Of a stretch of 64,000 nt of DNA, positions 21,966 to 32,581 are shown in pieces. Source of the DNA: Gonatopus flavifemur (taxonomy: Eukaryota; Arthropoda; Insecta; Hymenoptera; Dryinidae); contig JAFFJZ010000052.1 of the NCBI GenBank assembly GCA_018340375.1, positions 682,001 through 746,000 on the forward strand, written 5' to 3'. The position numbers and the translations under genes are program-made. A model generated the notes under the pieces. The model worked only from the letters and a program-made list of their open reading frames with translations, made no database searches and was not told the origin of the DNA. Every line of letters starts with the position of its first letter. The first letter of the stretch is position 1.

Positions 21966-23908
21966 ATCAAATTGATTGGGATATAGAGTTAAAATGCATG
22001 GATGTAAATACTGCTATTAGTTTTTTGTATGATCAACTTTCTGTGGCTATTGAGTTGTACGTTCCGAAAACATTGATCAAAAGATCTATTCATCCTCTTC
22101 GGTTGACTCCTGAGCTCAAAAAATTAATTAGAAGAAAGAAAGTTGCCCATCTAATTTACAAATCGTCTTATAGTCGCGGCGATTATTTAGCGTTCTCTTT
22201 TTTGCGTGCTCAATGTAAATCACGAGCTCGGGCTTGTTATCCGAATTACATTCGTCAAGTTGAGACTAATATTCAAAAGGATGTTGAATCTTTTTGGAAT
22301 TTTGTTAACAGTAAGCGTTCATCTAATGACTTACCTAGTACTATCATGTTAAATAATGTAGTTGCGGACTCTGCAGCTGGAATGGCTAACCTTTTTGCTG
22401 ATCACTTTCCATCGGCTTTTGCTTCACATAACTCGGTTAATGTTAACCATTCTAGACATGATATGTCACTTAACATGCTTTCTGATTTAGCTATTACCAT
22501 AGGAGAGATCTACTCTGTTCTTGATTCGTTAGATACGAGCAAGGGCCCAGGATTTGATGGCCTTCCGCCGTTGCTGTTCAAGTCTTGCAAATTTATTCTC
22601 TCTCGACCGCTTTGGATTATCTTTAATAAATCTCTATCTTCCGGATGTTTCCCTGCCGAATTGAAAACGAGCCTGATCTCTCCTATTTCCAAGCATGGTA
22701 ATAAACTGGATGCTAAGAATTATAGACCTATAAGTATTTTAAATGTTATGTCTGAGATTTTTGAGCGCGTGGTAGTTGACAAGATTACTCCTTTGTTGTC
22801 TCCTCTTATTATCCCGGAACAACATGGTTCCATGTCAATGAGGTCTACTACTACGAATTTGGCTGCTTTCTGTAATTTCACCGCCATTGCGCTGGAGAAT
22901 GACTCACAAGTTGATGTTATTTACACTGATTTCAGTAAAGCGTTTGATACTGTATCTCACAGCGTTCTTCTATCTAAGTTGAGTAGCTTTGGAATATCTG
23001 GTAATCTGAAACTTTGGTTCCAGAGTTACTTAACTGATCGGGTGCAGATGGTAAAAGTTCGGAACTGTTTTTCTGAACCGATTATACCTTCTTCGGGAGT
23101 GCCTCGAGGTTCCCTCCTTGGTCCACTTTTATTTTTGCTATTCATAAATGACATTGGGCAGGTTCTCAATGATTGTGATTTCCTGGTATTTGCTGATGAT
23201 CTGAAAATCTTCAAGAACATAAAATGTTTTGCGGTTATTCATCACTCACAGTCAGTATTATCGAGATTAAATTCTTGGTGCACCCGTAATTCTCTGCATC
23301 TGAACTTAGAAAAATGCTGTGTAATGAGAATCTCGCGGTCAAGGAATCCTCTCATATTCTCCTACAAGATTGCAAATGTTACATTGAATACTGTTGAATC
23401 TTATGTTGATCTTGGTGTAACTATAAATGATGACTTTGATTTTTCTGAGCATTTTGTGAAGGCTTGTGGTACTGCGCTGAGAAATCTTGGCTTCGTCAAA
23501 AGATTTTCTAGTGATTTCAAAAATGTTAGGTCATTAAAAGTACTATATTCCTCTTCAATTGGACCCCATCTTGAATATGCGTCCCCTACCTGGTCTCCGT
23601 ACTTGAAGAAGGATATTAGAATGATTGAGAGTGTGCAACACAAGTTTTTACGCTTCGCTGCTTTTAGAATAGGCTGCCCTATGAGATATTCTGACAATGA
23701 TTACTCCAGAATTCTTCACAGAATGAATATAACTACCCTCGAAGAGCGGAGACAAATGAATGATCTCCTATTTCTTTCTAAATTGATTAATGGTTTCCTT
23801 GATTGCGAGTCATCGCTGAGTAAAGTTAGTTCCAACATCCCCGGTAGACCAGTTAGGAGAGCGCTTTTATTTAGACCTGTACAATGTGAATCTAGGTTTG
23901 GAAATTAG
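21962..23908 (+). CDS. LINE reverse transcriptase (jockey/I-like), open frame
   Basis: A 648-residue frame. RT motifs appear in order: SKGPGFDGLPPLLFK near residue 193, KNYRPISILNVMSEIFERVV near 257, YTDFSKAFDTVSH (catalytic Asp of motif A) near 322, SGVPRGSLLGPLLFLLFIND near 380, and the catalytic box FADD near 412 where YADD is usual. A thumb and C-terminal region follow, with HLEYASPTWSP. The ATG used is internal; the true ORF2 would begin upstream with the endonuclease. RT is intact, but frameshifts in the endonuclease make the copy inactive. Confidence 0.9.
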   Translation: MNQIDWDIELKCMDVNTAISFLYDQLSVAIELYVPKTLIKRSIHPLRLTPELKKLIRRKKVAHLIYKSSYSRGDYLAFSFLRAQCKSRARACYPNYIRQVETNIQKDVESFWNFVNSKRSSNDLPSTIMLNNVVADSAAGMANLFADHFPSAFASHNSVNVNHSRHDMSLNMLSDLAITIGEIYSVLDSLDTSKGPGFDGLPPLLFKSCKFILSRPLWIIFNKSLSSGCFPAELKTSLISPISKHGNKLDAKNYRPISILNVMSEIFERVVVDKITPLLSPLIIPEQHGSMSMRSTTTNLAAFCNFTAIALENDSQVDVIYTDFSKAFDTVSHSVLLSKLSSFGISGNLKLWFQSYLTDRVQMVKVRNCFSEPIIPSSGVPRGSLLGPLLFLLFINDIGQVLNDCDFLVFADDLKIFKNIKCFAVIHHSQSVLSRLNSWCTRNSLHLNLEKCCVMRISRSRNPLIFSYKIANVTLNTVESYVDLGVTINDDFDFSEHFVKACGTALRNLGFVKRFSSDFKNVRSLKVLYSSSIGPHLEYASPTWSPYLKKDIRMIESVQHKFLRFAAFRIGCPMRYSDNDYSRILHRMNITTLEERRQMNDLLFLSKLINGFLDCESSLSKVSSNIPGRPVRRALLFRPVQCESRFGN

Positions 23909-24739
23909 GATCCGATTTCTCGCATTTGTGAATTAGCAAATAATTTCGATCGGTCGATGGAATTGTTTGGTGTTTCCTTGAATCGGTTTAAACTGTCGGT
24001 TAATGCATGACCATATTGTAATTGTATTTTATGCGTCTTTGGACGCTGTCTTGTATTGACTCTATATTTACTTTTCATATCAAAGGGTGCTAACCCGTGT
24101 ATTGCAATAAAAAAAAAATACGCAAAATTATACAGAACGTTCAAGAAAGCGTGAAAAATAGAATTCAACTGATAAAATAATCGAATATAATATAAATGCA
24201 AAAGATACATCACCTTAAGGATCCGTACTGTATAAATTTGTCTGACCACGTATTAATACAGTGGGTACAATTCGCACGACGATGTGTGTTTGACGACGGT
24301 CAAATTCGCAAAGAGACCAATTATAGTCTAACATCGAGATCGTCAAGTCAACGAGTGCTACCTGAGTACACGCGTACGGAGTCCTTACTTATTATATATA
24401 AAATTTGTATAGCGCGAAATTCGAATCGGACTGGACACGATTGCTCGTTACATCGGGATAATAAGTGAACTGAAAACATATGCTTGTGGAATTTGTATAC
24501 TCCAAGTATACGACAATGATTTTAATCATTTGGTATTTATTCAGTACAAATTCGGTATTTGGTATGACTCTTCCACATCCAATTATTACCAAAAACGTAT
24601 TAAATTCCGGTATATTTTTGGTATAAATCAAGTTTGATTTCGGTAACAGTATTATTTGAGTATAATTGAGGTATGGAATATTCACAAACATATCGGATAA
24701 TTTCAGTATGATCAAAGCATGATCACATTTGCTAGGGTT

Positions 24740-26328
24740 GCAAGCGAAACATGAATTTTTCCCGCTGGAGAGAGAAGATGAAGAGAAGCAAAGAGGTTTG
24801 AATGGATGTTTTTTTCACATATATGACTACTAGACCATCACTAATCATGTTTCAAGGACCTATAGCTTTGTATAAGAGGTTTCGTGTTGTGGCGCACAAA
24901 CTGTTCCAGACTCAAATCCAGTGGTGTTAGAGAATTAGTAGAGTCAAAAGTGAATAATATTTTGTGAAGATGATTACACGTAGCTTAAGGTTGATTCCAC
25001 TTAACGCTATACGGTGATATATCGTATGTTTTACTAGCAACTATCAATCATCAGAATGCTATCGGATGGTGTTAGCGGAAACGTGGGTATATCGAACTTC
25101 AGACGTTAGTGAATATTAATGGAGGAGTGAATATATAACGCATAACCCATTGCTTTTTGAACTGGGAGAAGGAAATCCCGTGTTATTATTAATGAATCTC
25201 CATCCGATTAAATGCTCTCCTTTATCTCATTCAGCTTTCGTTGTATCGATTCATCACAAACAGTTACAATTGAACAATTCAAATTGTCCAGCCCGCTCTA
25301 ATTCTGCGGCCTCAAATTCCCTCGACTTGAAAACTAAAAGTAATGGAGAGTGAATTTTTAAGCTCTCTGATGTAACAGTTTTCGAAGCATTCGATCTTCA
25401 ACACGGAGGGAACTTGACACAAGTTTCAAATGGGACAAAACTGGAATGAATATCCCTTTACAATGTGAAGAGCAATCCTAACATGACCTTCACCCACATA
25501 AGAACTAAGATTCGTGTAATCTCATAGGGAATGGAAACATGTATAAACATCAAGAAGTACAACGCACAAAAAATTCATATGATTCTTGAATGTAACCGCT
25601 TTGTGGTTGTGAAGAAAGTTGAGGAAGACCATTAAACTGGAGTATTTATTGTTTTTCTTCACACTTCAATTATATTTCGTTGTCTCCGATATTACACTTT
25701 TTCTCTTTCACAATTCGAAAATAATCTCTTTATCATCATCATCCCTTCATGCGATATCATATCCTAAAGTACAAATCAATCTTTCTGACCACAAAAATTC
25801 ATGATGATAATGTGATACGATGTGATATAACGTACACAACTTCATTGCTTGAATTACATCAAAACCCGTTCTTCTTCTCCTTTTTTATTTGGACACATGT
25901 GATTTCGAAGAGAAATGGAGAAGAATATCGAAGGAGAATACGTTTGATCATAGCGATGAGATAACTGTTCAGGGAAATCCTATGGTAATTTCCATTCTAG
26001 GTCAACCTCGTTGCGGTACCCCTTGAGTGCAATCTGTGACATAGTAGGCGAATATCCAGTTTGATGTACCGTTAGATGCAACATCAATTACTGCAGGTTC
26101 TCACCTTGCATGGAAAAATAAATATCAAGGATTGTTACAACTTGGAATTGTAAATCTTTTTGGTAATGTTATTATCTGAGTTCAAATGATTTTCTCAAGA
26201 CGAATCGAGATGAAGATGGATTAGATTCGATACGTGATATATCTGGTATTCGACTTTTTTAACGGAATATAATTTTGTCATGTATTATGGATCTTTCTTT
26301 ACATACAAGAGGGTATTGATCGAAGATA
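24740..26328. other. Non-coding gap
   Basis: About 1.6 kb without a recognised gene, repeat pair or domain. Short frames here have no family resemblance. It is one of the few stretches free of obvious mobile elements. Confidence 0.4.
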
Positions 26329-26330
26329 TA

Positions 26331-27683
26331 CACTGAGAAAAAGAATTGTTTTTTGTCAAGGGCGCCGGGAATTTGACAGGTATGCGGTTGAGTCAACAGA
26401 ATAACGTTTGACATAAATTCCCCGTCATTTGGTACAAATATACACTTTTGGTTGAGTCAACCCCGCAGCGATATTGTGACTAAATAAGATGCGCGTTCCA
26501 ATCAATCGCTACGTCATTGATGGAAACACAACAAATTTCGAACGTACCATTCCCAGCAGTTGTTTCAATCACGTATTGAAGTAATCAAAATGCATGCAGG
26601 TGTAATTGGAAAGAATCAACATTTGAGATAACATACTCATCCAATTGTTCCCAGTGAATTGGTTAATCGAACGAATATTCAATAAGTTTGACTGAAAATT
26701 GGCGGACTTGAAACAACCTCATCAATGTGATCGCTGTTAATGTGTCATAAAATCTATTTCAACCAAAAAAAATGGATACAGATACAAACAAGTGTTCGTT
26801 GAATACAGAATTGTTTTCTATTTGTTGAGAAAAAACACCTGAATTCATGTAGAATGATATTATATGATTCATTTCGATTTACAAATTCGATATGAATTTT
26901 TATCCATTTTATGAGACATCATGTCAATTGTATTTCCTGGATCGAGTGAATCATATTCAAAACGGCATTTCTGGGTGGAAGTTATCAATTAGTCTCTATA
27001 GCTCAGTGGGTAGAGCGCTAGTCTACAAGACTAAGAGTTACGAGTTCGATTCTCGTCAACGGTGAAGCGGAATTTTTATTCCAGAATTCCTTCATAAAAC
27101 ATTGTCCAGCGAAAACATTTGATCGAGTAATCCATGCCTCACGGACGGAAGCAGCAAAACGACTCCCACCAACAAAACAGGCGGAGATAGAAGATCACGG
27201 ATGGTGGTAGAGGAGCCAACAACCATTCTGACAACAGCACTAAAACGAATTTCAGAAAAATTGTGTGAATTCCATCGGAAAGCCCGGCTAAGGAATCATT
27301 TTTTTTTCTTTATTTGATCATTGTATTAAATTGCTCTACTGTATTCAGCGAATAACTCATGGAATTGATGAATTCAAGTACGGTATTGATGTCAAGGCAT
27401 GTAACATCCAAAAAATGTTGAATATTGTCATTCAAAAGTCTTTTGATTCAATACAAATATGTTTTACGTCGTTTCAAAACAAAGAATCAATTGAATCAAG
27501 TTCTTAAGAATTACAATTAAATCCTCAAGATTTGGCTCAATTCCTCGCGGAATTGGCACAACTAATTTTCTAAACCCGCAAGGCAGTTCAATCAACTCCT
27601 AGATTGATTTCGCCGTATCCAAATGCGCGGCGGACTTGAGGCAACTGAAACTCGATTGAATCAAACCATCTTTTTTCTCAGTG
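26331..27683 (+). mobile_element. 1.35-kb CACTG-end element with internal tRNA-like segment
   Basis: Inverted ends CACTGAGAAAAAGA and CACTGAGAAAAAAGA are clear, with TA on both sides (26329-26330 and 27684-27685). The arms consist of variations on AATTGAATCAA/TTGATTCAATT-type words in both orientations. There is no transposase frame. Near the centre, at 26992-27064, is a tRNA-like sequence. The element resembles in plan those at 38398, 41501 and 58887. Confidence 0.8.
26992..27064 (+). ncRNA. tRNA-like segment (Pol III A and B boxes)
   Basis: It has a good A box (TAGCTCAGTGGGTAGAGC) with a D-arm, an anticodon-like stem-loop CTAGT-CTACAAG-ACTA and a paired T-arm ACGAG-TTCGATT-CTCGT. The 5' and 3' acceptor strands do not pair, so this is not a functional tRNA gene. 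A pol III-competent, tRNA-derived sequence is the best description; tRNA identity is uncertain. Confidence 0.75.
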
Positions 27684-27881
27684 TACAGAAGTTCATGAAT
27701 TGATGTGAAATAGTTTTTGCACCGATCATTGGAGTTTCTCATCTTTTGTGTGTTTGTGTTGACATTGTTTTTAAAATTGAGTATCAAATTTGGTATCATT
27801 TTGTAGTTTAAGTACGCAAAACATTGTGTCATGAAATCTTTCCGAAGTTTGTGACATTGTTGATAGGAAATTTTTCATTTG

Positions 27882-28061
27882 CACAGAGAGAAAACAATTT
27901 GTTAAAAAGTACTATACTTTATAGCATTCAAGCATACTTGTTTGAACTTTCCTGGAGGAGTATAGTATGCTTTTGTAGATATTTTCACGTGAATAATTTG
28001 ATGTTGACAAGAATAATGCTCGAACGCTATGGTACTTTTTATTTGGTCTTTTTTCTCCGTG
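27882..28061. mobile_element. Short MITE, CACGGAGAAAA-type ends
   Basis: Left end CACAGAGAGAAAAC and right end (inverted) CACGGAGAAAAAAG bound 180 bp. The interior matches the element at 35261-35495, sharing TTTGTAGATATTTTCA and AATAATTTGAT words and the ACTATA/GTACTTTT arms. The flanks are TG and CA, so a target duplication is not evident. Confidence 0.6.
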
Positions 28062-28920
28062 CACTGATAATTCATCCATCAATGAGACGGTTATGTAAGT
28101 ATACACAAATCAAAATTGACCGTTTCTTCTAGAGTAGTGCAACGTAGCCACCAAGATTGGGTGGTGTTCGATATTTGGTGAAAACTCCCAAATTCTAACG
28201 CAATTTCAACTTTTTCCAAGCTATTTCTCGACATGAAACCAACATTGATGGAAGAGTGAATCGAGCATGGGTTAAGACTGACAATCGCAATTGAAATTGA
28301 GCCTAGCTGTTGCCAATACAACACTACTGGTCTGCACGAAAAGATCGAGTTTATCAGGGTTAAGAAAAATAACTGTCAATTTAGGGAAGAACAGCGCTGG
28401 GGTAAGATCCTTTATCTTTACCCGGTGGATGTAGTGGAATTTATTCTTATTGAGCCATCTATGGAGAAAGGAATATTATATAGTGAAATATGTACACAAC
28501 TTCACAACTCTCCATTCCTTTTTTACCTTCTTCGAAAAGCTTGGAGGAAAAACCGTGGGGGGTTATGAAGTTGGCAACTATTCCACTATATAATTTATCT
28601 TTTCTGTATCGATGATCCAATGACATTGAATTTGCCAAAAATTCATCGGACAGTTACCAACAGTTGATAGTTTCACTGTGAAGAATTACGATGAAACTAT
28701 CGACTTTTCGTATTCTCACTATGAATTCTTGGTGGATTCACTACGAAGATTTTCCAGCGATGCTTTTTTTTCCCAAATTGATAGTCATTTTTTGAAATAT
28801 TCATGAACTCGGTCTTTCCGTATGTCTACACAAGTTGCTTGGACGTGACCATAAGAACGAAACGTTGCGTACTGAGGCAAAAAACGTAATGAGGAGCCTT
28901 CCATTCTCACATTCACGTCG
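28062..28920. other. Non-coding gap
   Basis: No recognised gene. Inverted words (GATAGTTTCACTGTGAAGAA with GAAACTATCGACTT near 28665-28715) suggest a decayed small palindrome. Confidence 0.35.
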
Positions 28921-29056
28921 GTAGTATGCGAGAAGTCCGACTGCTTGTCATCAGCTGGAAACTAGACATTTCTAGTGAAATTACTAAATATTACCAGTGA
29001 TCAACCAATGATAGTGGAGTCAGGTTCATCACCAGTCGGGCATATTGCATACTACC
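28921..29056. mobile_element. MITE, GGTAGTATGC ends, copy 2
   Basis: Perfect inverted ends GGTAGTATGC bound 136 bp. The flanks TTCACGTC and TTCACCTC form an 8-bp target duplication with one mismatch, which fits a hAT-type MITE. Its interior (AAACTAGACATTTCTAGTGAAATTA region) resembles the copy at 10056-10176. Confidence 0.75.
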
Positions 29057-29559
29057 TTCACCTCTACTAAACTTGTGCAGACAGACTGTGATGTATTCCA
29101 TCCAGACTGAATTGAGCGAAGGATTAGTGATAGCTTGCCAAAGCTCGAACAAATAGTAAGCCAATCGCACGATCAATGATCAGTAATGGATGGACCATAA
29201 TGTTCGACCTCTCATTCTGAAGATGAAAACATAGGCTCTCTCATGAGCCTCATTTCAAAATTGCAAGGAATGTCGATTTTACGAAACAATGGGAAAATTG
29301 AATGAAAAGCACTTCATCTTATTATTTTTATCGGAACGAATAGAAGAAATTTTCCGGAAAACTTGAATTGCATTCCCTATAAACGCAAATGTATGAGACT
29401 TATGATTCTACGAAAAATAAAACGTCCGAAACTTCCAGCCCCTGTATTTTGACAACCCGTCTATATTCCGCCCCTTCTGCACAATGAATGTACTCTAATG
29501 GTACAACCATTCCATCTAGTGTCATAAAAATCTGAGATATGGAGTTTTTTGAGCGAATA

Positions 29560-30800
29560 CACTTCACGTGTTTCCTACCTCTTTCAAAATCGTGAACATT
29601 TTCTTCCAATCAACATTATCGAATGCTTTTTGTATATCTATAAAACCTTTATACACAGACTTTTTCAACTCTAGACTTTCCTCTACTACTGTTCTGAGTG
29701 CTAACATTGCGTCCCGCGATCCCCTATTTTTCCTAAAATCGAACTCATCTTCTGCTAATCTACTCTCTATTTTATTCTCTTTTCTCCTGTATATAATTTT
29801 TGTCAGTATTTTCGAGGCATGTGAAGTTGAACCAATCGTTCTGTAGTTCTCGCATTTGTCTGCTACTTGTTTTTTCGGAATGACGACAATTTTATTCTTT
29901 TGGAAATCTTTCGGTACTTCTCCGGATGGGGGCCAAATCAACGAAAAACCGAATCACCGAAACCGTTAGTTGGAAAGAATGAGACATCATACATTATACA
30001 TCTCTCCCTTTTCAACCAATGGTTTCGTTGATTTGTCCTTTCGTTGATTCAGCCCCCATCCACTTCTCCATTTCCGTACATATCTCTGACCAATTCAAAC
30101 AGTGCGTCACAAGTTTTTTGGCCGGAGACTTTGATAAGGTCCGCACTTATGCCATCTATTCCTGGCGCTTTATTATTTTTCAATTCTTGTAAAGCCATGT
30201 CGAATTCTGATCTCAAAATTGAATTCCCCAATTCTTCTCCATCGACATCTTCCTCCCTCTCTAAAAATCCTATATTATTACTTCCTTTATACAGATCTTC
30301 TAAATGATTAATCCATTGTTCTATTTTTTCCTCCGTTCTTATCAATTGTCTCCCCACAGAATTTTTAATCTTACTGCTTCTAGATTCTATTTGTCCAAAA
30401 AATCTCTCAACAATCCTATATGCCTTATCTATTTTCCCCAAATGTAATCTTACTCCTGTATCCTGACATTTCCCTTCTGAGCATTGTTCTTTTGCTTTCC
30501 TTGATTCTCTTATTATTTCATTCCTCGGTGTCTTGTATGTCTACTGGTCTTGTTCGCTACCCTTATTCTTGTATCTCCTCCTTTCATTATTTAAATCAAG
30601 AATTTCTTCCGTTATCCATGGTTTCTTAGGTTATACTCCATCGTTCTTCAAAATTTCATCTGCACATTTTTCTATGTTCCCCTTTATATTCCTTCATCTA
30701 CTCTCTATTTCCAAGTCTTTCTCTTGCCGATCCTCCAATTTTTCATCCAACATCACTTTGAATGCCTCCTGTGTTTGTTCCTGTTCACGATTCTTCAAAT
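29560..30800 (-). pseudogene. RTE-like LINE reverse transcriptase, truncated and interrupted
   Basis: Reading the minus strand, an N-terminal RT part (about 30441-30062) ends in KNNKAPGIDGISADLIK. After a 138-bp MITE it continues with the conserved segments KNKIVVIPKK, NYRTIGSTSHASKILTKII and YKGFIDIQKAFDNVDW (motif A catalytic Asp). The copy stops at about 29560, before the YxDD box, so the catalytic core is incomplete. The DNA around 29570-29660 is nearly identical to the LINE at 11240, so both come from one family. Confidence 0.85.
29924..30061. mobile_element. 138-bp MITE with 8-bp target duplication
   Basis: Inverted ends GGATGGGGGC and words such as AATCAACGAAA in mirrored positions. 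The 8-mer ACTTCTCC lies on both sides (29916-29923 and 30062-30069), and removal of the element with one 8-mer restores the LINE reading frame. The 8-bp duplication suggests hAT-type mobilisation. Confidence 0.9.
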
Positions 30801-30806
30801 TCCACA

Positions 30807-31080
30807 CGGAGAAAAGAGATCTTCAAGAAATAGTCAAGTTCACTGACATACGTAGCATAGCCGCCCCCGATATATGAAATAGTGAATCATATCACGTCGC
30901 ATTTTGATTTGTGGGTACATAAAACTCAAATTCAGTGATGGAAATTAAAGAAATTGCTAATCCTCATGGTGATTCACGAAGATACTACGAGACATTACAC
31001 TTTGGAAGACTTTACATCACATAATCAGTAAATTACATAGCTCATTTTATTGAAAATATATCAAAAACATTTATTGCTAT
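30807..31080. other. Probable insertion inside the LINE
   Basis: LINE coding similarity is lost between about 30807 and 31080. The segment starts with CACGGAGAAAAGAG, an end of the type seen in the short MITEs here, but I could not find the matching right end. It may be a truncated insertion. Confidence 0.35.
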
Positions 31081-31105
31081 ATTGAATAGTAAACTCTGCT
31101 ATTTT

Positions 31106-32035
31106 TCAAAGAGGCACTTTTCTGCGTGTATCTTTTTGCATTCTCCTTTCCTTCTTCAGAGCTTTGAATTTCAGGGAACATTTCATCAGCAACATTTTGT
31201 GATCACTATCTGTATCCGCGCCTGGATAAGTTTGACAGCTTTTCACTTGATTTCTAAATCTTTGTTTTACTAATATGTAATCAATTTGGTATCTCACTGT
31301 ATCTCCTGGCATTTTCCAAGTATAGATTCTCCTTGGATGATTTTTGAATAATGTGTTGGTAATAACCATTCTGTAACTTCCACAGAATTCGATTAAAAGC
31401 TGTCCTCTTTCATTTCTTTTTCCTAACGCAAAATTTCCTATTATGTTGTCCTCTTTTCCTTGCCACGCTACTGCATTCCAGTCGCCTATGATCATCAAAT
31501 TCTTTCCTACCTTTACATATTCTATCACTTCTCCGATTTCATCGTACGTTTCCCCGATATCTTCCTCTGAGTACGCAGATATAGGCATATATACTTGGAC
31601 TATAACAGTGTCTACCGGTTTTGTTCTAACTCTGACCATCATTACGCGTTCGCTATGTTGCAAATAATTTTCTATCCTACTACCCACCCTTGTATGCATT
31701 TTAATTCCCACACCTGCTTGACCATTCTTTGGTCCTGTATGAATTATTCTTTAATTCCCACTCCAGAAATCCCCTTCTTGCGGTCATCTCATTTCGCTAA
31801 TCCCCATTACATTGATACCTAAGCTATTCATTTCTCATCCCAAATTTTCCAGTCTTCCTGTTTGTCTCAGTGATCTAACATTTCACGCTCCGACTCGAAG
31901 GATGTTCTCTTCCTCCTCTATCTTCTTTGGTTTTCTATCTTGTTTTGTGAATCTCTCTCGAGTAGCCTCCACCCGGAGATCCGAACGGGAGGCTATTTCA
32001 CCTCCGGAATATTTTACCCGAGAGAACGTCATCAT
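31106..32035 (-). pseudogene. RTE-like LINE endonuclease and 5' region
   Basis: From the 5' side (about 31905) the translated minus strand gives NVRSLRQTGRLENL and GINVMGISEMR, interrupted by TGA codons, then an open stretch from 31711 containing KNLMIIGDWNAV (Asp/Asn catalytic pair), YTWKMPGDTVRYQIDYILV and the final SDH at about residue 170. These are the motifs of an AP-type endonuclease as in RTE/BovB-like LINEs. Upstream, 31960-32035 looks like the family's G+C-rich 5' leader. Several Trp codons have become TGA. Confidence 0.85.
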
Positions 32036-32229
32036 GTTGTTTTTTTTTCTTCAATAAATTATAATTTGAAAATTCTAGGTTTGGAAGAAGATTTCATTTC
32101 CTCGGGAATATTAAAAGATGTCAAGGAAGATAGTTTCCCCTTGCTTTTCCTCCGTTTTTGCCGATGTTCCTGGCGTTGGGATGATTTAGTTTCTCTCAGT
32201 TTGTATTCTCCCACTCGAGTAGTTTATTC

Positions 32230-32581
32230 CACCCGGAAAAAAGACCCAAATCTGAGATACTCATCCTGCCCACCACGTGAAGAAAGCAGAAAGCAAAATT
32301 CTTGTATCAAGAAAACATGGTTGTCTTTGTTATATATGAAACACGGATTGTTTCAGTTCAATGCAATTTGCTTGAATCAAAACAAAATTTCTTGGTTCAA
32401 GCAAATTGCATTGAACTGAGACAATCCGTGTTTCATATATAACGAAGACAACCATGTTTTCTTGATACAAGAATTTTTTTTTTTCTTTGCAAGGATGGAT
32501 AAAAAGGATTTTAAGGACAGCTATCAAGAATATCCTCCCGGAAGACCTGCAATCATCCCACGGGGAGGATTTTTCTCCGTG
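32230..32581. mobile_element. Hairpin-bearing MITE, CACCCGGAAAAA/CACGGAGAAAAA ends
   Basis: The left end CACCCGGAAAAAAG and the inverted right end CACGGAGAAAAATCC are similar, and lie at comparable distances from a long central hairpin (32295-32477). The 2-bp flanks do not match, so the assignment to the CACGG group is tentative. Confidence 0.5.
32295..32477. repeat. Near-perfect inverted repeat, 86-bp arms and 11-nt loop
   Basis: Arms 32295-32380 and 32392-32477 are reverse complements with about three mismatches, around an 11-nt loop. A transcript in either direction would fold into a long hairpin. No coding capacity. Confidence 0.9.

Larger units (their letters stand above)
20901..24115 (+). 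mobile_element. Jockey/I-type non-LTR retrotransposon, 5'-truncated
   Basis: This segment interrupts the gypsy LTR. It ends in an A-run near 24110 and is flanked by AAATAC, which overlaps the tail. It starts within the end of a first ORF (a basic, Lys-rich tail around 20960-21110), so the 5' part is missing. The endonuclease and reverse transcriptase follow. Orientation is opposite to the host retrotransposon. Confidence 0.9.
14033..24451 (-). mobile_element. Ty3/gypsy LTR retrotransposon with nested LINE
   Basis: Two LTR copies, at 14033-14617 and at 20651-24451 (the latter split by a LINE), enclose gag and pol on the minus strand. ATCG flanks the element at 14029-14032 and 24452-24455, a 4-bp target duplication whose phase is uncertain by 1 bp. 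A purine-rich tract precedes the 3' LTR and a primer-binding-like site follows the 5' LTR. No envelope frame lies between the integrase end and the 3' LTR, so there is no sign of an errantivirus-type third gene. Without the LINE the element is about 7.2 kb. Stops and a frameshift in gag and pol make it inactive. Confidence 0.9.
20651..24451 (-). repeat. 5' LTR of the gypsy element, split by a LINE
   Basis: Segments 20651-20900 and 24116-24451 together match the 3' LTR at 14033-14617. The break is at the CGAAATAC position of the LTR, and AAATAC is found on both sides of the inserted LINE. Confidence 0.9.
13162..24737. mobile_element. Outer CCCTAGC TIR element, split by nested insertions
   Basis: The left end CCCTAGCGAATCTCAT at 13162 and the right end, reverse complement of CCCTAGCAAATGTGAT, at 24737 are matching inverted ends. 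TT flanks both (13160-13161, 24738-24739). Removing the two insertions (13243-13998 and 14033-24451, each with one target copy) leaves an element of about 400 bp with TATAC and GGTAT words, similar in style to the element at 1490. The reconstruction rests on end similarity plus the shared TT flank. Confidence 0.65.

Noticed and set aside
14033..24451. Endogenous retrovirus-like (envelope-bearing) element
   Set aside because: No envelope-like frame lies between integrase and the 3' LTR; it is a plain gag-pol gypsy element.
26992..27064. Functional tRNA gene
   Set aside because: The A box, anticodon-like arm and T-arm are good but the acceptor strands do not pair; called tRNA-like instead.
30807..32581. 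One 1.8-kb element from CACGGAG at 30807 to CTCCGTG at 32581
   Set aside because: The flanking dinucleotides differ (CA and TG), and the interval contains LINE endonuclease in the expected order with the RT; separate events are more likely.
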